From positions 62,001-126,000 of the forward strand of contig NZ_ATAY01000031.1 in assembly GCF_000421965.1 (NCBI RefSeq): DNA of 64,000 bases, in the 5' to 3' direction. The stretch's first letter is position 1. Each line of letters opens with the position of its first letter. Of the stretch, positions 57,647 to 64,000 are shown piece after piece. The notes below the pieces were generated by a model. It had not been told where the DNA came from. It was given only the letters and a program-made list of their open reading frames with translations, and ran no database searches. A program made the position numbers and the translations under genes. The stretch is from Ruminiclostridium papyrosolvens C7. GTDB taxonomy: Bacteria > Bacillota > Clostridia > Acetivibrionales > DSM-1351.

Positions 57647-58195
57647 TTAAGAGTTACGTCTTATATAGGAAAGTGTGTCACTCATATTATTAGCTATTTG
57701 GTCAACATGTTTATTATAATAATTTCTAGGTATTCTACCAGACGTGAAATTTATAACTATTCGCGGATTTTGTAACTCATTTGTCAGTATTATTAGTTTA
57801 AAAGTTTTTAACTTATGTTGTATTTTTCTACTCCCTGCGCTTGCAGCAATTGCCCCTATTTCGCCAGACGCTTTGCCACTTAATAAAACGTTTAAGGTAT
57901 TCCCCGATATTACGTCATCCCTTTCTTCACAAAAATTATAGGAAACTAAGTCTGAAAAATTATGAATTCTTGCAGTAGTTTCTTTTGGACCCTTAACACA
58001 CCACTGTTTAGAAACGTCATCTACAAATAATACATTATCCCAAAATTCAATTCGTTTACTTTCAATAAACCCAGTCTTTTTAAGCAAATCGGCAAATTTA
58101 TTGTTTTTTTCTGCTACCTTTTTAGGGTATTTCAAAGATGAAATAAGCCCAATAACAGCAACAATTAGTAATATTAATGAAACTATATAATACAT
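57647..58195 (-). CDS. Membrane-anchored protein of unknown function
   Basis: A 182-residue protein with one N-terminal helix (YYIVSLILLIVAVIGLISSL), then a cytoplasmic domain of about 150 residues containing KRIEFWDNVLFVDDVSKQWC and VLLSGKASGEIGAIAASAGS, plus an alternating hydrophobic stretch (KLIILTNELQNPRIVINFTS) that suggests a small beta-rich, perhaps PH-like domain. The start was moved to an ATG behind GGGAG. It is the first gene inside the element next to guaA. I do not recognise it; it may be cargo or an accessory of transfer. Confidence 0.55.
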   Translation of the reverse strand: MYYIVSLILLIVAVIGLISSLKYPKKVAEKNNKFADLLKKTGFIESKRIEFWDNVLFVDDVSKQWCVKGPKETTARIHNFSDLVSYNFCEERDDVISGNTLNVLLSGKASGEIGAIAASAGSRKIQHKLKTFKLIILTNELQNPRIVINFTSGRIPRNYYNKHVDQIANNMSDTLSYIRRNS

Positions 58196-58319
58196 TCCAC
58201 ACTCTCCCATGTTATAAATATAGTTTAAAAATACCATAAGTACCGTATAAAAACAATAATTTTAGTACTTAAAACATACGGCGGATCTTCATATATAACA
58301 ACGTTTGATTTGTTATGCG
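58196..58319. other. Short AT-rich intergenic region
   Basis: Between the membrane-protein gene and a decayed gene. No gene or repeat is seen; it probably carries the promoter of the former. Confidence 0.4.
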
Positions 58320-58554
58320 TCTTTTAATAAGCTTAATGGCATCCTGGCTCTCAATCTTCACACTAAGTAACCTTTGGTATGCTTGAGTTTTTTGTTTGCT
58401 TCGATTATGTCAGAGGGCAAACGGTTTACAAACTGTATAAGGTTTTATTACCTTTTACATTATTTCTCCAACCTGTTATATCAGAGGTTTAGTACCTATA
58501 GTCATCCACATTCCGACCAAAAACCTTTATTTTTTCATCCGATTTAATTGGCAT
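58320..58554 (-). pseudogene. Decayed gene near the right end of the element
   Basis: From an ATG at 58552-58554 behind GAGAGGTGAT, the frame reads MPIKSDEKIKVFGRNVDDYR then Y and a stop, continues in the same frame as TSDITGWRNNVKGNKTLYSL, and stops again. A second frame then reads FVNRLPSDIIEANKKLKHTK and a few more residues. The good ribosome site and continuing protein-like sequence suggest a real gene broken by two stops and a frameshift. The family is not recognised. Confidence 0.35.
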
Positions 58555-58663
58555 TTATATATCACCTCTCAATGTCAGTCTTTATAGTTCGTGACATTAG
58601 TTGTTATTCTATAACCGGATGTTGCTCTTACTTTCTTAATTCATCGACATTGAACAAACAAAA

Positions 58664-58690
58664 AAGACAGCATAATTTTCAAGCTGCCTT
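58664..58690 (-). terminator. Hairpin inside the right end
   Basis: AAGACAGC and GCTGCCTT (7 of 8 pairs) surround an 11-base loop, with a T-run on the minus strand. It is a second transcription stop in the path from guaA into the element. Confidence 0.5.
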
Positions 58691-58800
58691 AGTGGCTCAA
58701 TTCTCCCGATTGAACAGAGATATTAATTTTTTAACCCTAATAGATGGGGGGACTTTTGGTGGGGAACTATTTATTTCTAACCATTTTATTGCCTTTCAAA

Positions 58801-58835
58801 AAAGGGGAAAGCCTTTTAATTAGGCTTTCCCCTTT
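58801..58835 (-). terminator. Terminator of guaA, supplied by the element
   Basis: Perfect 14-bp arms (AAAGGGGAAAGCCT and complement) with a 7-base loop, followed by six T on the minus strand, 18 bp beyond the guaA stop. It lies inside the att repeats, so it belongs to the element. The element end thus restores guaA transcription termination after insertion. Confidence 0.85.
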
Positions 58836-58850
58836 CAATTTAACTTACAT

Positions 58851-58874
58851 GTTTATTCCCACTCAATTGTAGCC
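58851..58874. repeat. attR, guaA 3' end copy
   Basis: A 24-bp repeat covering the last seven codons and stop of guaA plus two bases beyond, matching 14386-14409 with one mismatch. Insertion at this point leaves the guaA reading frame unchanged. Confidence 0.85.
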
Positions 58875-60388
58875 GGTGGCTTCGAAGTTATATCATACAC
58901 AACTCTGTTGATGTGTTTTACTTCGTTGACAATACGGGTAGAAACCTTCTCCAGAATATCGTATGGGATTCTTGCCCAGTCAGCTGTCATAAAGTCGGTA
59001 GTAGTTACCGCACGAAGAGCCAAAGTATAGTCATAAGTTCTTTCGTCACCCATTACACCAACACTTCTCATATTTGTCAAAACTGTAAAGTACTGGTTGA
59101 TTTCTCTACCCAGTCCGGCAGCCTTGATTTCTTCACGGAAAATGTAGTCGGTATCTCTTAGAGTATCCAGCTTTTCTTTTGTCAAATCACCGATAACTCT
59201 GATAGCAAGTCCTGGGCCCGGGAATGGCTGTCTCCAAACCAAATCTTCAGGAATTCTCAATTCCTCTCCGGCCTTTCTTACTTCGTCCTTGAAAAGGTTT
59301 CTGAGAGGTTCGATAATCTCCTTGAAATCAACATGATCCGGCAAGCCGCCTACATTGTGATGGCTCTTAATAACGGCTGCATCGCCAAGTCCGCTTTCTA
59401 TAACATCAGGATAAATTGTTCCCTGAACAAGGAAATCAACCTTCCCTATTTTCTTTGCTTCATCTTCAAATACTCTTATGAATTCCTCACCAATAATCTT
59501 TCTTTTGGTTTCAGGATCAGAAACATCTTTAAGTTTCTGCAAAAATCTGTCTTCGCAATTTACACGAATAAGATTTATATCATACTGCTTTCTGAATATC
59601 TGTTCAACCTGATCTCCTTCATGTTTTCTCAAAAGTCCATGGTCAACAAATATACAAGTCAACTGCTTACCAACAGCCTTATGAATCAAAACTGCTGCCA
59701 CAGATGAATCAACACCGCCTGACAATGCACACAAAACCTTCTTATCTCCAACCTTCTCACGTATTGCTTTAATTGAGTTCTCAACAAAGGAAGACATCTT
59801 CCAGTCACCTTTACATTCGCAAATATTGTAAAGGAAGTTCCTCAGCATTTCTTTTCCTTTAGGAGTATGCATTACCTCGGGGTGGAACTGAACCGCATAG
59901 AGGTTTTTCTCAACATGCTGCATTGCACCTGTAGGACAATTTGCTGACTTTGCTATTACTTCAAAGCCCTGAGGAGGGGTATCAACAAAGTAGGTATGGC
60001 TCATCCAGCAGATTGTATTTTCGTCAACATCCTTGAACAAAGGCTGTGATTTATCAACACAAATTTCAACTTTTCCATATTCACGCTGATTGGCAGCAGT
60101 TACACTACCACCCAGCATTATGCTCATAAGCTGCATTCCGTAGCAAATACCCAAAACAGGTATTCCCAGTTCAAACACACCGGGGTCGCATTTTGGTGCT
60201 CCTTCATCTAAAACAGAATTAGGTCCCCCTGTAAAAATTATTCCTTTTGGGTTGTATGATTTTATACGTTCTAAAGATGCATTATAAGGAATTACCTCGC
60301 AATAAACATTTGCTTCTCTTACCCGGCGTGCTATCAGCTGATTGTACTGTCCGCCGAAATCAAGAACTAAGACCATTTCATTGTTCAA
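58853..60388 (-). CDS. guaA: GMP synthase (glutamine-hydrolysing)
   Basis: A 511-residue enzyme converting XMP, glutamine and ATP to GMP in purine synthesis. The N-terminal class I glutaminase domain shows [11 protein letters not shown] with its catalytic Cys, then [12 protein letters not shown] with His and Glu. The ATP-pyrophosphatase domain begins with the P-loop [20 protein letters not shown]. The dimerisation domain includes [16 protein letters not shown] and ends with KPPATIEWE, the standard end of GuaA. The probable start is TTG, with GAGGAG at 9-bp spacing. The last codons form the attachment site of the element. No guanine riboswitch was evident in the short upstream region. Confidence 0.97.
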   Translation of the reverse strand: MNNEMVLVLDFGGQYNQLIARRVREANVYCEVIPYNASLERIKSYNPKGIIFTGGPNSVLDEGAPKCDPGVFELGIPVLGICYGMQLMSIMLGGSVTAANQREYGKVEICVDKSQPLFKDVDENTICWMSHTYFVDTPPQGFEVIAKSANCPTGAMQHVEKNLYAVQFHPEVMHTPKGKEMLRNFLYNICECKGDWKMSSFVENSIKAIREKVGDKKVLCALSGGVDSSVAAVLIHKAVGKQLTCIFVDHGLLRKHEGDQVEQIFRKQYDINLIRVNCEDRFLQKLKDVSDPETKRKIIGEEFIRVFEDEAKKIGKVDFLVQGTIYPDVIESGLGDAAVIKSHHNVGGLPDHVDFKEIIEPLRNLFKDEVRKAGEELRIPEDLVWRQPFPGPGLAIRVIGDLTKEKLDTLRDTDYIFREEIKAAGLGREINQYFTVLTNMRSVGVMGDERTYDYTLALRAVTTTDFMTADWARIPYDILEKVSTRIVNEVKHINRVVYDITSKPPATIEWE

Positions 60389-60508
60389 AACTAACCGCTC
60401 CTCTTTACTAAATTAATTTTTTATATATACATTAAAAATACTTTTTTGGCACAGTATTTTTATATTATATCGAATTTTATCTTTTATGCATAGCACAAAG
60501 TGATAAAT

Positions 60509-61402
60509 TTAATCCTTAAACCTTTCTAATGCACTTCCGTTTAAATAGTTAAACAATCTTCCCTGATAGCTACCATTTTCCGTCATTCTCGCCTCGATTG
60601 TATCCTGAATTTTCCACCAGCTTGTTGACCAGTTGCAGAATACAGTCCGTTCTGCCGGAGCCCGCCCCATTAGTCTTTGTACAACTATTTGAGGATTCAG
60701 GTATTCCAGAAAGGCTATAGTTCTGTCAATAAACTCATCCATTGAAATGGGTGTTATTTTCCCTTGAGAATACATCTTTTCAAGAACAGTATCCTTCAAA
60801 ATATATAGGGAATGACATTTAACCTGCTGAATACCTAGCGCTGATAATATTTTAGCACCTTCAATAACATCCTCAATATTATCTGTAGGCAAATCAGTAA
60901 TATAATGAGCACAGGCTTCTAGGCCGTATTTTTTTATTCTTACAACCGCATCTATAAATTCAGCTAAAGTATGCCCCCTTTGGAGAATTTTCAGTGAATG
61001 GTAATTAACCGTTTGAAGACCCAGTTCAATTACGATATCAACGCCCTTCTCCTTTTTTATTTCTGCAAGGAGCTCCATATATCTGTCGTTAATACAGTCT
61101 GGCCTTGTAGAAATATATATTGCTACTATGCCTTCCTTACAGGCCTCAGTGATATTTTTCCTGAATTCTTCAAAAGGAAGATATGTGTTTGAATAATTCT
61201 GAAAGTATGCAATGAAAATATCACTTCCGTAGTTTTTGCCTATGTACCTGGCATTTTGTGAAAGCTGCTCCGATACAGACATAGTACTGGAAAGATTTTC
61301 GAAGCCCGCACCTTCTTCACCACAGAAAATACAGCCACATAGGCTGAGGCTTCCATCCCTGTTGGGACAGGTAACGGGAAGATTCAACGGAAGCTTGTAC
61401 AC
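60509..61402 (-). CDS. TIGR01212-type radical SAM protein, apparent N-terminal frameshift
   Basis: A 297-codon open frame of the YhcC/YtqA-like TIGR01212 group. The radical SAM cysteines lie in TCPNRDGSLSLCGCIFC, followed by the typical GLQTVNYHSLKILQRGHTLA and HYITDLPTDN regions. The frame opens at a GTG inside conserved sequence (KVYKLPLNLP), which is too late. The missing first 17 residues (LLYNKFSDYLKK-type) are encoded in another frame from TTG at 61452-61454, behind AGGAAGG and overlapping larC. The two frames meet at a run of nine A (61416-61424); eight A would join them exactly. This is either a sequencing error, a recent mutation, or slippage at the A-run. Function of the group is a poorly understood iron-sulfur enzyme, possibly RNA-modifying. 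Confidence 0.85.
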   Translation of the reverse strand: MYKLPLNLPVTCPNRDGSLSLCGCIFCGEEGAGFENLSSTMSVSEQLSQNARYIGKNYGSDIFIAYFQNYSNTYLPFEEFRKNITEACKEGIVAIYISTRPDCINDRYMELLAEIKKEKGVDIVIELGLQTVNYHSLKILQRGHTLAEFIDAVVRIKKYGLEACAHYITDLPTDNIEDVIEGAKILSALGIQQVKCHSLYILKDTVLEKMYSQGKITPISMDEFIDRTIAFLEYLNPQIVVQRLMGRAPAERTVFCNWSTSWWKIQDTIEARMTENGSYQGRLFNYLNGSALERFKD

Positions 61403-61440
61403 CTTGGAGCCATTATTTTTTTTTAAGGTAATCAGAGAAT

Positions 61441-62760
61441 TTATTGTACAGCAATATCGTAACCTTCCTGCCTATATTTTTCATTTACCAATTCATATAC
61501 TTCCTTTATGGGCATACCTGTTTTGAGTGCAATACTCCTGCAATCTTCATATTCAGGTGCAAACTTCATTATGTCACCAATATTTGCAACCTTTACACGA
61601 ACGTCCCCGTACTGTGTATTAACCTTTACCAGCTCCCTGTCCATGCAGAATCTTTGTGAATGGCTTATCCTGACACCAAGGGTAGAAGTTTCGCTGAAAA
61701 TAATATCTGAAATCCCTTTTTCTTCTCCGCATTTTACAAGTACAGTCAGCATTGCTGAAGGCCTGTTTTTTTTCATATAAATAGGAGTGTAGTAAACGTC
61801 AAGGGCTCCGCTGTCAAGTAACTTTTCCATTGTATAACCCATAATTTCGGGAGACATATTGTCTATGTTGGTTTCTAGTATGCTTATTTCATCATTTGGT
61901 ATCATATCCTGCTGATACAGACTTCCCATAACTACTCTCAGAGCATTAAACCGTCCGGTTTCCCTTTTGCCCATACCATACCCTGTTTTTTCAATGGACA
62001 AAGGAGGCATTTTACCAAACCCCGAAGATATCATTTTTATAATACCCAATCCAGTTGGAGTAACCAATTCAAAGGGGATGTCTTCTGTGATAAGAGGAAT
62101 TTTACTGTTGCACAGCATTTCCAATACAGCCGGAACCGGAACAGGCAATAGTCCGTGGGCGCACTTTACAAAGCCCTTTCCTTCATGAAGCTCGGATGCA
62201 AATATCCTTTCAATCCCCAACATATCAAGGCATATACATGAGCCTACAATGTCCACAATAGAATCAACGGCTCCAACCTCATGGAAATGAACTTCACTTA
62301 TATCCTTACCGTGAACCTTTGCTTCTGCTCGCGCTATCTCTCTAAAAATCTTAGTGCTCATTGACTTTACTCTCGGCCTCAGACCACTCTGATTTATAAT
62401 AAGCTCAATGTCTTTAAGATTTCTCTCGGAATGGTGGTTATGGTAATGGGTATGTTCATGATAGGTGTTCTCATGAGTATGCTCATGCTCTCCATGGTGA
62501 TGGTGGTCAGTATGATGTATTTCCCCATACTGATGCTCCTCACTGTTTTCATGATGCCCTGTCTCTTCCAACACTACATGTACATCAGTACCGCTTATTC
62601 CGTTTTTAATTTTCTTGTTTATCTCAATAGAATAGCCGTCAACCTTTAGTTTCTCAAGCTCTGCCAGAAATGCGGCTTTGTCAATGCCAAGGTCAAGCAA
62701 TGCTCCTAAAGTCATATCTCCGCTTATGCCTGAAAAGCAGTCGAAATATAAAACCTTCAT
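61441..62760 (-). CDS. larC: Nickel-pincer cofactor nickel insertase LarC
   Basis: A 439-residue LarC: it begins MKVLYFDCFSGISGDMTLGA and has a His-rich insert at about 75-115, with runs such as HHTDHHHHGEHEHTHE. The later signatures are VHFHEVGAVDSIVDIVGSCI, ELVTPTGLGIIK and ETNIDNMSPEIMGY. It inserts nickel into the pyridinium pincer cofactor used by lactate racemase and related enzymes. In some lactobacilli larC is split and joined by programmed frameshifting; here it is one uninterrupted frame. larB lies 70 bp upstream, with a hairpin between. larA and larE are not in the window. Confidence 0.93.
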   Translation of the reverse strand: MKVLYFDCFSGISGDMTLGALLDLGIDKAAFLAELEKLKVDGYSIEINKKIKNGISGTDVHVVLEETGHHENSEEHQYGEIHHTDHHHHGEHEHTHENTYHEHTHYHNHHSERNLKDIELIINQSGLRPRVKSMSTKIFREIARAEAKVHGKDISEVHFHEVGAVDSIVDIVGSCICLDMLGIERIFASELHEGKGFVKCAHGLLPVPVPAVLEMLCNSKIPLITEDIPFELVTPTGLGIIKMISSGFGKMPPLSIEKTGYGMGKRETGRFNALRVVMGSLYQQDMIPNDEISILETNIDNMSPEIMGYTMEKLLDSGALDVYYTPIYMKKNRPSAMLTVLVKCGEEKGISDIIFSETSTLGVRISHSQRFCMDRELVKVNTQYGDVRVKVANIGDIMKFAPEYEDCRSIALKTGMPIKEVYELVNEKYRQEGYDIAVQ

Positions 62761-62798
62761 TAACTCCTCCTAATTTACATAAATAGTTTCATATGTTA

Positions 62799-62824
62799 AA
62801 CGGGACACAAGAATATGTCCCGTT
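62799..62824. terminator. Hairpin between larB and larC
   Basis: The perfect 9-bp arms AACGGGACA and TGTCCCGTT enclose an 8-base loop. There is no strong T-run on the minus strand, so partial termination or RNA stability control is more likely than full termination. Confidence 0.5.
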
Positions 62825-62829
62825 ATAAG

Positions 62830-63576
62830 TTAAAGTTTGTTAATATTACTTGCAAGATATCCTGCCCCGAATCCATTATCGATATTCACTACTCCGATTC
62901 CGCTGGCACAGCTGTTGAGCATAGTGAGCAGTGCCGACAGTCCGCCGAAGTTTGCACCGTAGCCAACACTGGTAGGAACGGCAACAACCGGTTTGTCAAC
63001 CAGTCCTCCCACAACGCTGGCTAATGCACCTTCCATTCCGGCTACAACTATAATTACGTTTGCCCGGGAAATCACATCCATTTTAGACAGAAGTCTGTGA
63101 ATCCCCGCAACACCTACGTCATAAATCCTGTTAACCTTGTTTCCAAGTACTTCTGCTGTAATTGCAGCTTCCTCAGCTACAGGAATATCAGAAGTTCCTG
63201 CTGTAATCACTGCAATTTCCTTTTCTGAAACTAAAATCTTTTTCCTCTTAACAACAACAATCCTTGCATCTCTGTGGTATTCTGCATCACAGGTAATTTC
63301 GCTGATTGCGTCAAAAACCTCACGAGAAGCACGTGTAGCAAGAATATTATTATTTTTTTCCATTAGCCTTTCAACAATTTCAACTATCTGATTAATAGTT
63401 TTTCCTTCGCAGTAAATTACCTCGGGATACCCATTTCTTATAGCCCTATGGTGATCAACTTTTGCAAAGCCCAAATCCTCATAAGGTAAATCTTTGATTT
63501 CCTTATACGCATGTTCAACGTCAACAGAGCCGTTTTTAACATCTTCAAGCAACTTTTTAAGATCATTTGAATTCAT
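62830..63576 (-). CDS. larB: Pyridinium-3,5-biscarboxylic acid mononucleotide synthase LarB
   Basis: A 248-residue enzyme that carboxylates and hydrolyses nicotinic acid adenine dinucleotide, starting the nickel-pincer cofactor pathway. A PurE-like fold is visible: EKEIAVITAGTSDIPVAEEA, then NRIYDVGVAGIHRLLS, VIIVVAGMEGALASVVGGL, PVVAVPTSVGYGANFGGLSA and GVVNIDNGFGAGYLA. The length is normal for the family. It is followed by larC in one operon. It starts with an ATG preceded by GGAG. Confidence 0.95.
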   Translation of the reverse strand: MNSNDLKKLLEDVKNGSVDVEHAYKEIKDLPYEDLGFAKVDHHRAIRNGYPEVIYCEGKTINQIVEIVERLMEKNNNILATRASREVFDAISEITCDAEYHRDARIVVVKRKKILVSEKEIAVITAGTSDIPVAEEAAITAEVLGNKVNRIYDVGVAGIHRLLSKMDVISRANVIIVVAGMEGALASVVGGLVDKPVVAVPTSVGYGANFGGLSALLTMLNSCASGIGVVNIDNGFGAGYLASNINKL

Positions 63577-63592
63577 ATTTTCACGTCTCCTA

Positions 63593-64000
63593 TCAAGGCT
63601 TCATAGAATTGTCGGATTTCTCCATTGAAAGGTATGCATTGATAAATCCGTCCAGTTCACCATCCATAACCGCATTAACATTTCCTTCTTCATAATTGGT
63701 TCTATGGTCTTTAACGAGAGTATAGGGACAGAATACATATGACCTTATCTGGCTTCCCCATGCTATTTCCATCTGAACTCCTTTTAAGTCCTCTATCTTT
63801 TCCTTCTGTTCACGTTCTTTCAATTCAAACAGTTTTGCTTTCAACATTTTCATTGCAGTATCCTTGTTCTGGAACTGTGAACGTTCTGTTTGACATGAAA
63901 CAACTACTCCTGTTGGAATATGTGTTATTCTTATGGCTGAATCAGTCTTGTTTATATGCTGTCCTCCGGCGCCGCTGGCTCTGTAAGTATCAATTCTCAA
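63593..64000 (-). CDS. prfB: Peptide chain release factor 2, C-terminal part (partial)
   Basis: The 3' 135 codons of a class I release factor running off the right edge. The peptidyl-hydrolysis motif GGQ is in [20 protein letters not shown], and [20 protein letters not shown] is the RF2 form of the C-terminal signature. It recognises UGA and UAA stop codons. The start, and the usual programmed frameshift near codon 25, would lie outside the window. It lies 17 bp upstream of larB on the same strand. Confidence 0.95.
   Translation of the reverse strand: MRIDTYRASGAGGQHINKTDSAIRITHIPTGVVVSCQTERSQFQNKDTAMKMLKAKLFELKEREQKEKIEDLKGVQMEIAWGSQIRSYVFCPYTLVKDHRTNYEEGNVNAVMDGELDGFINAYLSMEKSDNSMKP

Larger units (their letters stand above)
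14386..58874. mobile_element. Integrative conjugative element in the 3' end of guaA
   Basis: About 44.5 kb bounded by 24-bp direct repeats at 14386-14409 and 58851-58874 (one mismatch), the right copy being the last codons of guaA. Inside are a tyrosine integrase with a DUF3173 partner, ParAB, an initiator-like protein, paired XRE regulators, cargo nucleases, a Tcp-type conjugation operon and Tad pilus genes. guaA is a known hotspot for genomic islands. No second integrated element is clearly nested. Gene order and boundaries were read directly; mobility is inferred and untested. Confidence 0.85.

Noticed and set aside
58548-58823. Plus-strand open frame of 91 codons near attR
   Set aside because: No ribosome site, it crosses two terminator hairpins and it overlaps a better minus-strand gene remnant; the composition is not protein-like.
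60389-60508. Guanine riboswitch in front of guaA
   Set aside because: The 120-bp leader is AT-rich and lacks the conserved purine-riboswitch loops and a three-way junction.
1-64000. CRISPR arrays, tRNA or rRNA genes and insertion sequences
   Set aside because: No regularly spaced repeats, no cloverleaf-like sequence and no transposase with terminal repeats were seen in the window.

Overview
The window is low-GC, clostridial-type DNA, about one third G+C outside a few GC-rich patches. Gene content (SLH surface protein, larB/larC, TIGR01212-type radical SAM, Tcp/Tad secretion genes) and Shine-Dalgarno style with frequent TTG/GTG starts suggest a Gram-positive anaerobe close to the cellulolytic Ruminiclostridium group. 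The group assignment is inference from style and content, not from a search. Nearly everything of chromosomal type is on the minus strand. 

Region 1 (1-14,385, chromosome) is the upstream end of a hybrid NRPS/PKS gene cluster, read right to left. It holds a stand-alone acyl carrier protein, an acyl-ACP dehydrogenase and an FkbH-like HAD protein, together resembling the FkbJ/I/H set that makes unusual three-carbon ACP-bound building blocks. Next comes a 3659-residue protein with modules C-A-PCP, C-A-PCP and KS-AT-KR-ACP, then a second PKS gene cut by the window edge. Binding-pocket residues read by eye predict serine for the first A domain and valine for the second. Upstream lie a decayed gene and a GC-rich patch. 

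Region 2 (14,386-58,874) is an integrative and conjugative element of about 44.5 kb in the 3' end of guaA, bounded by 24-bp direct repeats (23/24 identical). From left to right it holds: cargo (a membrane protein and a DUF4062 protein); a tyrosine integrase with a DUF3173 partner; a run of six hairpins; a YdjM-like membrane protein; ParB/ParA; a divergent pair of XRE regulators over palindromic operators; a cargo island (copper-amine-oxidase-type protein, an inactive integrase-fold/zinc-ribbon protein with an HNH nuclease, and a PD-(D/E)xK nuclease with an unknown partner); a plasmid-type initiator; and one very long leftward run of surface and transfer genes. That run, in transcription order, is a candidate oriT, a TcpK-position small protein, a TcpM-like tyrosine-recombinase relaxase, TcpA (FtsK-like), TcpC, TcpD, TcpE, a VirB4 ATPase, a VirB6-like protein, an M23 hydrolase, then a complete-looking Tad pilus assembly set (CpaE, CpaB/RcpC, a ParA-like protein, CpaF, TadB, TadC), small pilin-like proteins, an SLH protein and a 1712-residue secreted protein. 

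The most striking feature is this continuous coupling of a Tcp-type conjugation machine to a Tad-type pilus and giant surface proteins. It suggests that the element carries its own attachment or mating-pair apparatus. The apparent lack of a classical relaxase is explained by the TcpM-like protein. 

Region 3 (58,851-64,000, chromosome) is housekeeping: guaA, whose terminator now lies inside the element; a TIGR01212-type radical SAM gene with an apparent frameshift at a nine-adenine run; larC; larB; and the 3' part of prfB (release factor 2).
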